Notes: generated by a model not told the origin, from the letters alone. Counted from the first letter of the stretch, positions 12,001 through 21,624 are shown. The stretch: 64,000 nucleotides of DNA from Methyloversatilis universalis EHg5 (GCF_000378945.1 NZ_KB900539.1:551241-615240), one strand, 5' to 3'. A program made the numbers and translations.

Positions 12001-12161
12001 CCGGTGCCGCGGCCCGGCGTTCGATGGGTACCGGCGTGTTCGGCGGCATGCTGGCCGCCACCTTCATCGCCACCATTTTCGTGCCGATGTTCTACAGCTG
12101 GCTGGCCGGCCGCAAGGCGGCTTCGCGCCGCGACGACGCACCGGCAGAGGTGACCGCATGA
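9048..12161 (+). CDS. RND multidrug efflux pump, inner-membrane subunit (HAE1, AcrB/MexB/MexF-type)
   Basis: The ATG at 9048 follows AAGGAG and gives 1037 residues, the normal length for HAE1 pumps. It begins with the family signature MARFFINRPIF. Twelve TM segments are expected in two repeats: TM1 near residue 12, a group at about 340-560, and a group at about 860-1030. VDDAIVVLENV in TM4 carries the paired Asp residues of the proton relay. It extrudes drugs or solvents using the proton gradient, together with the adaptor and channel of this operon. Its stop overlaps the next gene's ATG (ATGA at 12158-12161). Confidence 0.96.
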   Translation: MARFFINRPIFSGVISIVIMIAGLVASLSLPIAQYPEISPPTVIITATYPGANAETLARTVAAPIEEQLSGIEGLLYYNSTSTSNGTVSITLTFEVGTDPDTALIAVNNRISVAESRLPEDVRRSGLVVRKRSNNLLMIAALKSTDGKYDTLFLSNYVSVNVLDELRRIPGVGDALTFDAPYAMRVWLKPDVMARLGITTTDVAASIRVQNAQNAAGRIGQEPVVNGQQLTYTVSAKGRLLSIAEFENIILRADGPSGVVRLKDIARIELGAESYDRTTKVNGTPVTGIGLYLQSGANALDTAKAVRAKLAELTIRMPEGLEFIIPNDTTRFISESIREVSHTLAEATVLVVLVVFVFLQSWRATLIPLIAVPVSLVGTFAGLWAFGFSINTLTLFAMVLSIGIVVDDAIVVLENVERQMREFGRSPKEAALEAMRETSGALVAMVLVLDAVFIPVAFLGGIAGKLYQQFAATVAVSVTISGIVALTLTPALCALMLNGHEGESKLFRPFNRGFDWLTRVYTGTVGATLRHRVVAALVVIAMFAGAGFMFRMVPGAFVPSEDQGYLFGFVTLPDGASAQRTEQSFEKLRQIINDDPAVENVFMVRGMDFITGNNRASVAMTFVVMKPWRERTTTADDLQKKIAAAGMKLNDGMGLIFNPPPIQGLGTAGGFEVYVQAREDSDARKLSAITGQFLDALRARPELTGLNSFFRVSAPQLAVEVDEPKAISLGIPLDSVYSTLQATMGTLYVNDFNRSGKTYKVQLSADAPYRMKPEDLGKPYVRSATGAMIPLSAVISVKPVIGPEMVERFNGFVAAKVLGNSAAGYSSGDAIRVVEEVGRQVLPAGYSLEWTGQAYQEKRTGITSVLALGFGIIMVFLILAAQYERWSLPLAVIMAIPFAILGALLAVWVRGMPNDIYFQIGLVVLVGLAAKNAILIVEFALQKQQEGMDALAASLEAARLRFRPICMTALAFILGVVPLVIATGAGAAARRSMGTGVFGGMLAATFIATIFVPMFYSWLAGRKAASRRDDAPAEVTA

Positions 12162-13603
12162 TGTCCGTGAAAACCCCGCTCGCGCTGGCCTGCGCCGCGC
12201 TGCTGTCCGGCTGCATGGTCGGCCCTGACTACGTGCGCCCGTCGGTCGATCTGCCGGCGCAGTACGGCGCCACCGACGCGGTCGCGCCGGCTGCGGTGGC
12301 CCGCGGCTGGTGGAAGCAGTTCAATGACGACACGCTGAATGCGCTGGTCGACCAGGCGCTGGCCGACAACAGCGACGTGCAGCGTGCCGCCGCCCGCATC
12401 GAACAGGCCGACGCGCTGCTGCGCGAAGCCGGTGCGGCGCTGTTCCCGGATGTCGGGCTCGAAGCCGGCGCCAGCCGCTCGCGCATCAGCGGGGTGGGTG
12501 CGCCGATTCCGGCCGGTGCGCCGCTGTACCGCAAGAATTTCCAGACCGCGATCGCCACCTCGTTCGAACTCGATTTCTGGGGCAAGCTGCGGCGTGCCAG
12601 CGAAGCGGCCCGCGCGCAGGCGCTGGGCACCCGCTACGCGAAGGACACGGTCGAACTGACCTTGGTGAGCCAGGTCACCGGCAATTACCTGAACCTGCGG
12701 GCGCTCGATGCCCAGCTCGCGCTGTCGCGCGATACGCTGGCCACCCGGCGCGAGAACGCCGACATCCTGCGCACCCGGGTGGCGCGTGGCCTGACCAATG
12801 AGCTCGAACTGCAGCAGGCGCTCGGTGCGCAGGCGCAGATCGAGGCGCAGATCGCCGACCTGTCGCGCAGCCGTGCGCTGGTCGAGAACCAGCTGGCGCT
12901 GCTGACCGGCCGGCTCGGCCAGCAGATCGCGCCGGGCGACCTGCGCTCGCTGCCCTTGCCGCCGCTGCCGCCGGCCGGCCTGCCGTCTTCGCTGCTGGAT
13001 GCGCGTCCGGACGTGCGCCAGGCGGAATCCGAACTGGCGTCGGCCAATGCGCTGATCGGCGTCGCCAAGGCCGCGCTCTATCCGTCGATTTCGCTGACCG
13101 GCAACTACGGTTCGCAGAGCCGCGAGCTGTCCGACCTGTTCAGCGGGCCCTCCAACATCTGGTCGCTCGGCCTGTCGCTGGATCTGCCGCTGTTCGACGG
13201 CGGCCGCCGCAGTGCGCGGGTGGATCAGGCCAGCGCGCAGCAGAAGCAGGCGCTGGCCGGCTATGTGTCGGCCATCCGCAACGCCTTCACCGACGTGCGC
13301 GACGCGCTGGTGTCGGCCGAACAGTACGCGCAGAGCGTCGAGGCGCTGCAGAGGCAGGCCGATGCCGCGACACGCAGCCTGCAGCTGGCGCAGAAGCGCT
13401 ATGACGCCGGCTATTCGCGCTACCTGGAAGTGCTGGACGCGCAGCGCACCGCGAACGAGGCGTCGCTGGCGCTCGTCCGCTCACGCCAGGGCCAGCTGGC
13501 CGAAGTGGTGAACCTGTATGCCGCGCTCGGTGGCGGATGGGCTGCGGACGGGGCGACCGCGCCGGACGCCGCCGCCCCGACCACCCTGCCGGCTGCGAAC
13601 TGA
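12158..13603 (+). CDS. Outer-membrane efflux channel lipoprotein (NodT/OprM family)
   Basis: A 481-residue protein with a lipoprotein signal (lipobox LSGC, Cys19). Two repeats of the outer-membrane efflux family follow, including the conserved GPDYVRP start after the lipobox and the LDARPDVRQAE segment near the middle. It forms the TolC-like trimeric exit duct for the upstream pump. The ATG at 12158 overlaps the pump's stop codon, indicating translational coupling; an adjacent ATG at 12161 is equally possible. The C terminus is Ala/Pro/Thr-rich and probably disordered. Confidence 0.95.
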   Translation: MMSVKTPLALACAALLSGCMVGPDYVRPSVDLPAQYGATDAVAPAAVARGWWKQFNDDTLNALVDQALADNSDVQRAAARIEQADALLREAGAALFPDVGLEAGASRSRISGVGAPIPAGAPLYRKNFQTAIATSFELDFWGKLRRASEAARAQALGTRYAKDTVELTLVSQVTGNYLNLRALDAQLALSRDTLATRRENADILRTRVARGLTNELELQQALGAQAQIEAQIADLSRSRALVENQLALLTGRLGQQIAPGDLRSLPLPPLPPAGLPSSLLDARPDVRQAESELASANALIGVAKAALYPSISLTGNYGSQSRELSDLFSGPSNIWSLGLSLDLPLFDGGRRSARVDQASAQQKQALAGYVSAIRNAFTDVRDALVSAEQYAQSVEALQRQADAATRSLQLAQKRYDAGYSRYLEVLDAQRTANEASLALVRSRQGQLAEVVNLYAALGGGWAADGATAPDAAAPTTLPAAN

Positions 13604-13609
13604 GGCGTT

Positions 13610-14236
13610 TCAACCGGCGATCGCGGCCAGCGGCCGCGCGTCGTCCTTGCGCTCGGTGGTGCGCGAGCTGTCCTTGATCGTGTCGCGGCCGGCCGCCGCC
13701 AGCGACTTGATGTCACCCGACAGTTCGCCACCTTCTTCGACATGGATCTTGCCGTAGCGGATCTTGCCGCTGATGCGTCCGGTCGCATGCACGATGAGCC
13801 GCTCGCGCGCGGTCAGTTCGCCGTCGAAGTGACCGTGGATTTCCGCCACGTCGATGCTCACCGTGCCCGCATAGGCACCGTTCTCCGCGATGCGCAGCAC
13901 GCGGCTGTCCATCGTCGCCTCGACCCGGCCTTCCACCACCAGCGTGTCGCAGTCCAGAATTTCCGCGCCGCGCAGCTTCACGTCCGGCCCGACGATCAGG
14001 CGGCTGCCCTGGGTCGGCGACGGCTCCAGTGCCTCGCTGCGCGTCGCGCCGCTCTGTGGGCTGTCCTCGCGCTGCGACGGCGCGCTGGTCGAGCCGTGGC
14101 TGCCTGCGGTGGAGGTCTGCGTGCTCTGCGAGGCGGGCGTGCCAGGCGTGAAGCCGGTGCTGCCGCCGCCCGGACGCAAGGTGCGCGGCAATGCGGCGTC
14201 GGACGTTTTCGGGAACAGGGCGGGCTTGTTGAACAT
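13610..14236 (-). CDS. Bactofilin (polymer-forming cytoskeletal protein)
   Basis: A 208-residue protein. The central bactofilin domain (about 85-190) is built of short repeating beta-helix turns with alternating hydrophobic positions (LIVGPDVKLRG, LVVEGRVEA, IHGHFDGELTA, LIVHATGRISG). It is flanked by a Ser/Thr/Pro-rich N-terminal tail and a polar C-terminal tail, the usual bactofilin layout. Bactofilins self-assemble without nucleotides into filaments that scaffold shape or polar functions. The start at 14236 is chosen for AAGGAGA placed 5-11 nt upstream; an upstream in-frame ATG would add 19 unlikely residues. It converges with the efflux operon. Confidence 0.92.
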   Translation of the reverse strand: MFNKPALFPKTSDAALPRTLRPGGGSTGFTPGTPASQSTQTSTAGSHGSTSAPSQREDSPQSGATRSEALEPSPTQGSRLIVGPDVKLRGAEILDCDTLVVEGRVEATMDSRVLRIAENGAYAGTVSIDVAEIHGHFDGELTARERLIVHATGRISGKIRYGKIHVEEGGELSGDIKSLAAAGRDTIKDSSRTTERKDDARPLAAIAG

Positions 14237-14583
14237 GACGTCTCCTTGAAAGGGTCCGCACCGGATGAATCGATGCGCGCTGTCCTTGTGCAAGCGGCGT
14301 GCCTGATTGGGTTTTGTTTTTCATATCAATCGGATGCGGAGCCCTGTTCGCCTTTTGCACTAGAAGCGGGGCAGGGAAAGCCGTTTTCCGTCGCCTGCGC
14401 ACGACAGACGGGCGGCCACATCGGCCGGCTGGCGCCCGGGGCCGTCTGCCGGGGCTGTCGTGCCGCAGCGACATGAGGCGCTGTTTAACGTTCTGTTGCA
14501 TTCGATAACCGGGGCTTACCGCGTGCCCTCCGATGCCTGCCTAGACTTGGAGGCTGGCCCTCTTTCTGCCCCGCGTATTCCGC
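14237..14583. other. Divergent intergenic region between bactofilin and qseE-like kinase
   Basis: This 347-nt stretch separates two divergent genes and should hold both promoters. A short AT-rich patch around 14307-14330 is the likeliest bactofilin promoter area. A GG-N10-GC arrangement at 14556-14569 resembles a sigma-54 core but would start transcription almost on the kinase ATG. I see no RNA gene and no convincing small ORF. Confidence 0.5.
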
Positions 14584-15975
14584 ATGCCCCGTTTTTCCTT
14601 TCGCACCACGCTGCTGCTGACCGTACTGCTCATTGCCGGCGCGCTCGGGGCCGCTGCCGGCAGCGGCTGGCTCATGCTGCAGGATTTCGCGCGCGCCAGC
14701 CGGGAGGCCGGCAGCGCAGCGCTGCGTCTGAGCACCGCGATGCAACAGCTCGACGAGCGCGCACTCGACATGACACGCAGCGCGCGCCAGTACGTCGTGC
14801 TGCGCGACGAAGCGGTACGCGAGCGCTACCGGACTGCGCAGACCCAGGCGCTGGAGGCATTGGCGACACTGGATGCCACGCTGGCGCCGACGCCACTGAC
14901 CGCGCAATGGCGTGAAGCCGCCACTGCGCTGGCGGCGTCGCTGGATGCGCCCGCCGGCGGCGACGCTGTGGACATGCCCGATCTGGTGGCGCTGAACGAC
15001 AGGCTGGCCGAACGGGTGCGTACCCAGATAGACCGGCGCAACGCCGATCTGCTCGACACGCTGGACGAACGCCGCGACATGCTGGCGCGCGAAGTGATGG
15101 CCGCCATCGCGCTTGCGCTGCTGTTGGCCCTGCTGGCCGGCTGGTGGGTGCTGCGCCCGCTGAAGGCGGTGGAGCGTGCCATCACGCGACTGGGCGAAGG
15201 CGGCTTCGACCAGATGGTGGAGGTGGGGGGGCCGGCCGACCTGCGTCGCCTCGGCGACAAGCTGGAGTGGCTGCGCCAGCGTCTGGCTGACCTCGAAGCC
15301 CACCGCAACCGGGTGCTCCGCCATGTGTCGCATGAACTGAAGACGCCGCTGGCTTCGCTGCGCGAAGGCATTGCGCTGCTGCAGGACGGCGTGACCGGCA
15401 AGCTCAGTACCGAACAGCAGGAGGTGAGCGGCATTCTGGATGCCAACGCGCGTGCGCTGCAGGAGCGTATCGAACAGCTCATCGGCTACAACGCCACCCA
15501 GTTCGACGCCCGTCACCTCGAACTGAAGCCGACCGCGCTGCGTGCGCTGGCGCGCGAGGTCGCTGCCGATCTCAAGCTGCAGGCCCAGGCCAAGGATGTG
15601 CGGCTGGACGTGAGCGGCTACGCGCCGCCGGTGCGCGGCGACGCCGCCAAGCTGCGCATCGCGCTGAGCAATCTGCTGGCCAACGGCATCGCCTTCAGCC
15701 CGCACGGCGGCACGGTGCGAGTGGAACTGAGCAGCGACGAAGCGGCCGCCCGCATCGACTGCATCGACGAAGGGCCGGGTGTCGCGCCGGACGAAACCGA
15801 ACGCATCTTCGAACCTTTCTTCCGCGGCAGCCGCCGCGCGCCGCGGCCGGACAAAGGCAACGGCCTGGGGCTGGCCATCGTGCGCGAATTCATCGCCGCG
15901 CATGGCGGCAGCGCCCGGGTATTGCCCGCCGAACGCGGTGCCCACTTCAGGATAGAACTGCCTCATGCCCGCTGA
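14584..15975 (+). CDS. Sensor histidine kinase, QseE/GlrK-like
   Basis: A 463-residue protein: TM1 (about 9-30), a helical periplasmic sensor, TM2 (about 172-190), HAMP, HisKA with phospho-His250 (VSHELKTPLASLREG) and HATPase with N-box and GNGLGLAIVREF. The motif around the His and the three-gene layout match the QseE-QseG-QseF (GlrK-YfhG-GlrR) envelope-stress system. It overlaps the downstream lipoprotein gene by 11 nt. The ATG at 14584 has no strong ribosome-binding site. Confidence 0.92.
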   Translation: MPRFSFRTTLLLTVLLIAGALGAAAGSGWLMLQDFARASREAGSAALRLSTAMQQLDERALDMTRSARQYVVLRDEAVRERYRTAQTQALEALATLDATLAPTPLTAQWREAATALAASLDAPAGGDAVDMPDLVALNDRLAERVRTQIDRRNADLLDTLDERRDMLAREVMAAIALALLLALLAGWWVLRPLKAVERAITRLGEGGFDQMVEVGGPADLRRLGDKLEWLRQRLADLEAHRNRVLRHVSHELKTPLASLREGIALLQDGVTGKLSTEQQEVSGILDANARALQERIEQLIGYNATQFDARHLELKPTALRALAREVAADLKLQAQAKDVRLDVSGYAPPVRGDAAKLRIALSNLLANGIAFSPHGGTVRVELSSDEAAARIDCIDEGPGVAPDETERIFEPFFRGSRRAPRPDKGNGLGLAIVREFIAAHGGSARVLPAERGAHFRIELPHAR

Positions 15976-16443
15976 TCACCTTCGCCTGCGCCTGTTCGCC
16001 CTGCTGCTGCCGCTGGCCCTGACCGCCTGCGCAGGCGGTCGCCCGGCGCCTTCGCCGGAAGCCCCTGCCGCATCGCCGACAGCGGCGCAGCCCGAGGCGC
16101 TGATGAGTGATGCCGAGCGCCAGCTGTTGCAGGCGCTGCAGGCCGCACAGCCGCGCGGCGGCAATCCGGCGCGCGCGCGCACGCTGCTCGACGCGCTGCT
16201 GGCCGCGCAGGACGACGCGTCGAAGGCGGTGCACCCGCACGCGCGCGCGCTGCTCGATCTGCTGAATGAACGGCAGCGGCTGGATGCCGCCAACCAGAAG
16301 CTGACCCAGCAGCTGGAGCGCAGCAGCCAGCAAGCCAAGGACAGCCAGGCGCGCGCTGACGAACTGCAGCGCAAGCTGGACGCGCTGGCCGACATCGAAC
16401 GCAGCCTGCCGGGCGCCCGTGTGCCGTCGCGTGGCGTACCGCG

Positions 16444-16447
<4 letters not shown>
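15965..16447 (+). CDS. QseG-like outer-membrane lipoprotein
   Basis: A 160-residue protein with a lipoprotein signal peptide (lipobox LTAC near residue 19), an Ala/Pro-rich linker and an alpha-helical segment with coiled-coil character (about 90-145, rich in Gln, Glu, Arg and Leu). Position between the kinase and the sigma-54 activator, size and lipobox match QseG/YfhG, which in enterobacteria contacts the periplasmic part of QseE. Direct sequence similarity is weak, so the assignment rests mainly on context. It overlaps both neighbours (11 nt upstream, ATGA downstream). Confidence 0.7.
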
Positions 16448-17811
<1,364 letters not shown>

Positions 17812-17922
17812 TCCGCGCGCGCTGGCCGACCGGCCTTCCCGGGCCGGATGCGCGTCGCCACAGCCCGACACGCGCAGTATCCGGGATTTTCCAAGTCATT
17901 GATTCATAGCGTGGAAGAGGGT

Positions 17923-17938
17923 TGGCATGCACCGTGCT
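17923..17938 (+). promoter_or_regulatory. Candidate sigma-54 promoter of the BON-domain gene
   Basis: TTGGCATG at 17922-17929 and GTGCT at 17934-17938 give GG (17924-17925), ten bases, then GC (17936-17937), the invariant spacing of -24/-12 promoters. It matches TGGCAYR-N4-TTGCW at most positions. Predicted initiation near 17949 leaves a 24-nt leader containing GGGAG ahead of the ATG at 17973. Its place right after a sigma-54 activator gene supports it. Confidence 0.55.
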
Positions 17939-17972
17939 GAACAGGCACGGCATGTCACCTGTGGGAGCTTCC

Positions 17973-18317
17973 ATGATCAAAAGACACACCATCGCCACGC
18001 TGCTGGCGACCACCGCACTGGCTTACGGTATCTGCCCGCCGGCACAGGCCGCCGGTTTTGTCGAAGCGGCGCGTCCGGTGCTGCCCGACCCCGGATCGGA
18101 TGACCAGGACCGCAGCCTGCGCGATGCGATACGCGGCGCGCTGGCGGCCGATCGTTCGCTGAGCGGGTGCTATGTGGCGGTCAGTGCCCATGCCGGCCGG
18201 GTCACGCTGGGCGGTGTGGTTCAGGACGCTTCGCAGCTCGCACGCATCCTGCAGACGGCCGCCTCGGTACCCGGCGTGCGGGCGGTCGACAACGGGCTGG
18301 AACTGGCCGGGCGCTGA
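17973..18317 (+). CDS. Periplasmic BON-domain protein
   Basis: A 114-residue protein starting at the ATG at 17973 (GGGAG 7 nt upstream). It has a signal peptide (about 1-25, ending AQAAG) and one BON domain (about 45-114) with the conserved Gly-containing strand VTLGGVVQD and the end pattern VPGVRAVDNGLEL. BON domains, as in OsmY, bind phospholipid or envelope surfaces. The candidate sigma-54 promoter upstream suggests induction by the QseF-like regulator as part of an envelope response. The protein has two Cys residues (CPP in the signal region and GCY). Confidence 0.85.
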   Translation: MIKRHTIATLLATTALAYGICPPAQAAGFVEAARPVLPDPGSDDQDRSLRDAIRGALAADRSLSGCYVAVSAHAGRVTLGGVVQDASQLARILQTAASVPGVRAVDNGLELAGR

Positions 18318-18321
18318 GGCG

Positions 18322-19092
18322 TCAGGGCACTGCGTAGTGCGCCTGCGTCATCAGGTCGACGCCGCAGGGCAGGTTCTCTATCCAGTCGACGAAGCGCTTC
18401 ACCATGGCCGGGCCTTCGAAGCGCGCGCCGTGCTGAGGCACGATCATCTGCACGTCCAGACCGCGCACCATCTGCGCCCAGTAGCGGCAGATCTTGTTGG
18501 CCACCATGTAGCGCCGGTGGAAGTCGAACATGTGCGGGATGTGGGCGTCGAAATCGGCCACCGGCGGCAGCGCTTCGGAATGACCGATCATCGATGCGCC
18601 CATGTCACCGGAAAACAGGATTTTCGACACCGGGTCGTAGAACTGGAAGTTGCCTTCCGAGTGCATGAAATGCGCGGGCAGTGCCAGCATTTCCATCTGG
18701 CCGAGCGGTATGCGCATGCCCTGGTCGGGAATCGGGATGATGCGGTCGGTGTAGTCGCGGCCGGTGGTGAAGTGCGGCAGGAAGCGCGCCCACAGCTTCG
18801 AGATCATCACCTTGCACGAGGTGCTCACCATCCACTTGTTCATCGACGCGATGATGTCCGGGTCGGCGTGCGAAGCGAGGATGAGATCGAGATCGCGCGA
18901 CGAGAAGTAGCGCTGCATCGCCATCATGAGCCCGCTGTAGGTCATGTTGCCGCCGGGATCGATCAGCGCGCCGTGGTCGCCATCCACCACCAGGAACTGG
19001 TTGCACTGCACCGCGTGATCGGCGCCTTCGTCCACCAGATCGTAGAAGGCCAGGCACACATGCCTGCCGTCGTTGAACAGCTCCACCGCCAT
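18322..19092 (-). CDS. Metallo-beta-lactamase-fold protein, ODP (oxygen-binding diiron) type
   Basis: A 256-residue protein. It has the MBL-fold pattern (FLVVDGDHGALIDPGG, then SHADPD, HSEGNFQFYDP with FSGD, and PQHGARFEG), but the canonical HxHxDH motif is replaced by HxDxD. That is the feature of flavodiiron-like/ODP domains, which carry a diiron site without hydrolase activity and bind oxygen. No flavodoxin domain is attached. The start at 19092 is preceded by GGGAGAA; an ATG 10 codons upstream is less likely. Function is inferred as redox or oxygen sensing. Confidence 0.75.
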   Translation of the reverse strand: MAVELFNDGRHVCLAFYDLVDEGADHAVQCNQFLVVDGDHGALIDPGGNMTYSGLMMAMQRYFSSRDLDLILASHADPDIIASMNKWMVSTSCKVMISKLWARFLPHFTTGRDYTDRIIPIPDQGMRIPLGQMEMLALPAHFMHSEGNFQFYDPVSKILFSGDMGASMIGHSEALPPVADFDAHIPHMFDFHRRYMVANKICRYWAQMVRGLDVQMIVPQHGARFEGPAMVKRFVDWIENLPCGVDLMTQAHYAVP

Positions 19093-19247
19093 GATCGTTC
19101 TCCCTGCCGATGCCAATGTCACATCATACGTTGTGCATCAGCAGGCCCCGGGTCCCGCGGCTGAGGGCGCCGATCATGACAAGGGTGGTCGCGGGTGCTG
19201 ACGGCGGTCCGTTGCGGACCGCGCGTGATTGTGCCCGCCGGTCTGCC

Positions 19248-19277
19248 GGCGGCGCTTGATCGGGGTCAAGCGCCGCC
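19248..19277. promoter_or_regulatory. Perfect 12-bp inverted repeat: terminator or FNR-type box
   Basis: GGCGGCGCTTGA (19248-19259) and TCAAGCGCCGCC (19266-19277) form a perfect stem with a 6-nt loop. It lies 8 nt beyond the stop of the large PEP-CTERM gene and could terminate it, although there is no T-run. Its core, TTGAT-CGGG-GTCAA (19256-19269), also matches the FNR/Anr consensus TTGAT-N4-ATCAA at 9 of 10 positions. It sits about 165 bp upstream of the ODP-type gene. Confidence 0.5.
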
Positions 19278-19285
19278 CGGGCCGT

Positions 19286-21379
19286 TCATGCGCTGCGGCG
19301 GCGCGCCAGTCCGATCAGGCCGAGGCCGGCCAGCATCAGTGCATAGGCCGACGGCTCCGGCACCGCGGCGGCGATGCTCAGGCCCAGCGTGCTGCCGTTC
19401 CAGCTCGCCTGTGCGGTGCGGCCGGGCGCGAGGCCGATCACGTCGATCACCGCGCCGGCACCGGTGACCGGATGGGCCAGGCGCAGCGTGCCGCCCACCG
19501 ACAGCAGGTCGGCGAAGCTGACCGCGCCGGTGCCGGTGTATTCGCCCAGATCGATCACGATGCGGCCGCCATAGAAACTGGCGTTGCCGAGAATGATCAG
19601 GTGATCGCGCTGCGACGGCGCGTCGCCGTCGATTTCCAGCACCAGTTCGCCGCCTGCGGTCTGTGTATAGTTCTGCAGCGTAAGCGTGCCGGGCGAGGTG
19701 CCCGGAGCGAAGATGCCACCACTGTTGCTCACGTTGCCGGTGATGCTGCCGGTGCCCTTGAGCACACCACCCTGCAGGATGATGTTGCCGGCGAAGGTGC
19801 CCATGACCGTGGTTGTGCCGGCGGTCTGGGTCATCAAGCCAGAGAAGGTGCTGCCGGCTTCGATCCGCAGTTCGCCCTGGTTGCGGAATTGCCCATTGGT
19901 CTGGAAGCCCACCGGTGCGCTGCCGGACACCACCATGCGGCCTTCATTGACCAGCGAACCGGAGCTGTCCAGCAGCAGCGGATTGACCGCGGTGTTCGCT
20001 TCGATCAGGCCCCGGTTCACTACCGCACCGCGAATGCGTGTCGCGCCGCTGAAGGTCTGGCCCGCCCCCAGCGTCAGCACCGGTACCCGGCCGATGTAGT
20101 TGCCGTAGTAATCCAGCACGTTGCCGGCGTCATCGGTGAATTCGACCCGGCCGGTACCGGCCAGCAGCGTGTCGCCGTAGAGGCGGAGCTTGGCGTAGGT
20201 GGTCGGGCTCACGTCGCGCGGATGCGCCAGGCCGAAGGCCAGCGTGCCGTTATTGGTGATCGTGCTGCTGGCACCGTTCCATCCGAAATTCATTTCGTTG
20301 CCCGAGGTCGCTTCGACCCGGCCTTCGATGGTGACGCCGGTGAAGAAGGTGGCCAGAGCGTTGGTGCCGTCGGTGTAGATGCGCCCGCTGCCAGTGCTGC
20401 GCAGCGTGCCGCCGTACACCGCGGCACCGAGATCGATGGACGACGCGTTGCGGGCTTCGATCAGGCCGCCGGCATTGTCGATGGCCGAGGTGATCCAGAT
20501 GCGGCTGCCGTTCTCGGCGCGCATGTCGCCGCGGTTTACCAGTGAATGCAGGGTCGAGTAGGGCGAGGCCGGATTGCCGGTCAGGAGGCCGCTGATCATC
20601 AGAAAGCTGCCGGCGTTGTCCGCCACCACGCTGCCCTGGTTCACGACCGACAGACGGCCGCTGGCGAGATTGCCGTTGTAGCCGAGCTTGCCGGCACCGC
20701 GCAGCGTGTGTCCCTGGGCGATCACCAGCGTATTGGCGTCGGTGCTGGCGCCGTAGATGATCTGGCTGTCGTTGAAGGTGGCGCGTTCGTTGGCGTAGCC
20801 GTTGCCGAGCAGCGTGCTGCCGCTGCCGGACAGCGTGACCGTGCCGCTGATGCCCAGCAGCGCCAGCCGGCCATCGGAACTGAGGCGCAGCGTGCCGTTG
20901 TTGATCAGCGATGCGCCGCCGCCCGGATCGCTGACGATGAGCCGGGCGTCGCCGAAGCTGTAGTTGATCGCGTCACTGAAGGCGGCCGAACCGCCGATGA
21001 TGAGCGTGTCGCCTGCGTCGATGGCCAGATGGGTGGCCGAACCGCCGAAGGCCGCGCAATCGATGCGCTGGGTGCAGTAGGGGCTGGGCGTGACCGCATA
21101 GGGCGGTGCGATCTGCACCGTGCTGTTGCGTGACGGGTCGTTGTCGATGAATACCCGCGATGCCGGGTAGTGGGTCGGCGGGCCGCTCGGCGACCAGTTC
21201 CAGTAGGTGGTGCCGCCGACCGAGCGGTTATTGGTGTTCCACAGCGTGTCGGCCTGACCGAGCCAGACATAGTCGGCCGCGGCCAGGGGCGCAGACAGGC
21301 CGGCACCGGCAAACAGTGCGGCGCAGAGCGCGCTCAGACGACGCAGGCGGGTGTGCGGGGCGGATGTGGAGGCAGGCAC
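19286..21379 (-). CDS. Large autotransporter-like PEP-CTERM protein
   Basis: A 697-residue protein with a signal peptide after a basic start (cleavage near residue 33, LAAADYVW). A long Gly/Asn/Ser-rich passenger-like region (about 35-650) follows with repeated short beta-helix motifs of the type NNGTL, NRGDM, NQGSV and NEGRM, as in autotransporter adhesins. It ends in a PEP-CTERM signal (VPEPSAYALML, hydrophobic segment, RRR). There is no translocator barrel, so surface delivery should be exosortase-dependent. The GTG start at 21379 has only a weak ribosome-binding site and could be off by a few codons. Confidence 0.85.
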   Translation of the reverse strand: MPASTSAPHTRLRRLSALCAALFAGAGLSAPLAAADYVWLGQADTLWNTNNRSVGGTTYWNWSPSGPPTHYPASRVFIDNDPSRNSTVQIAPPYAVTPSPYCTQRIDCAAFGGSATHLAIDAGDTLIIGGSAAFSDAINYSFGDARLIVSDPGGGASLINNGTLRLSSDGRLALLGISGTVTLSGSGSTLLGNGYANERATFNDSQIIYGASTDANTLVIAQGHTLRGAGKLGYNGNLASGRLSVVNQGSVVADNAGSFLMISGLLTGNPASPYSTLHSLVNRGDMRAENGSRIWITSAIDNAGGLIEARNASSIDLGAAVYGGTLRSTGSGRIYTDGTNALATFFTGVTIEGRVEATSGNEMNFGWNGASSTITNNGTLAFGLAHPRDVSPTTYAKLRLYGDTLLAGTGRVEFTDDAGNVLDYYGNYIGRVPVLTLGAGQTFSGATRIRGAVVNRGLIEANTAVNPLLLDSSGSLVNEGRMVVSGSAPVGFQTNGQFRNQGELRIEAGSTFSGLMTQTAGTTTVMGTFAGNIILQGGVLKGTGSITGNVSNSGGIFAPGTSPGTLTLQNYTQTAGGELVLEIDGDAPSQRDHLIILGNASFYGGRIVIDLGEYTGTGAVSFADLLSVGGTLRLAHPVTGAGAVIDVIGLAPGRTAQASWNGSTLGLSIAAAVPEPSAYALMLAGLGLIGLARRRSA

Positions 21380-21574
21380 GGCGGCGACTCACTCGACGAA
21401 TGGACACGAGCGAACCTTAACCGCGACAACCCTGCCGCGCAGCCCCCTGTTCGGGGGTGTCGGGGCGGCTTACAGCGGCCCTGGACACGGGTCGATCCGG
21501 CAGAATAGTGCGAACAGTGCGCACCCTTCAGAACTGGCGATTGTTCTGAAACCCGCGCCAGTATTGGGAATGCT

Positions 21575-21624
21575 TGGTGGGCCCCCTGGGAGTCGAACCC
21601 AGCACCAACGGATTATGAGTCCGC
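21575..21624. repeat. attL: 50-bp copy of the tRNA 3' portion
   Basis: Identical to 30221-30270. It contains the complement of the 3' CCA, T arm, variable loop and anticodon loop, then diverges at 21625 inside the anticodon stem. This copy cannot form a full tRNA and is the displaced tRNA end left by integration. It marks the left boundary of the element. Confidence 0.92.

Noticed and set aside
14556-14569. Possible sigma-54 promoter ahead of the QseE-like kinase
   Set aside because: GG-N10-GC spacing is right, but initiation would fall at about 14581, 3 nt before the ATG, leaving no leader, and the -12 half is a poor match.
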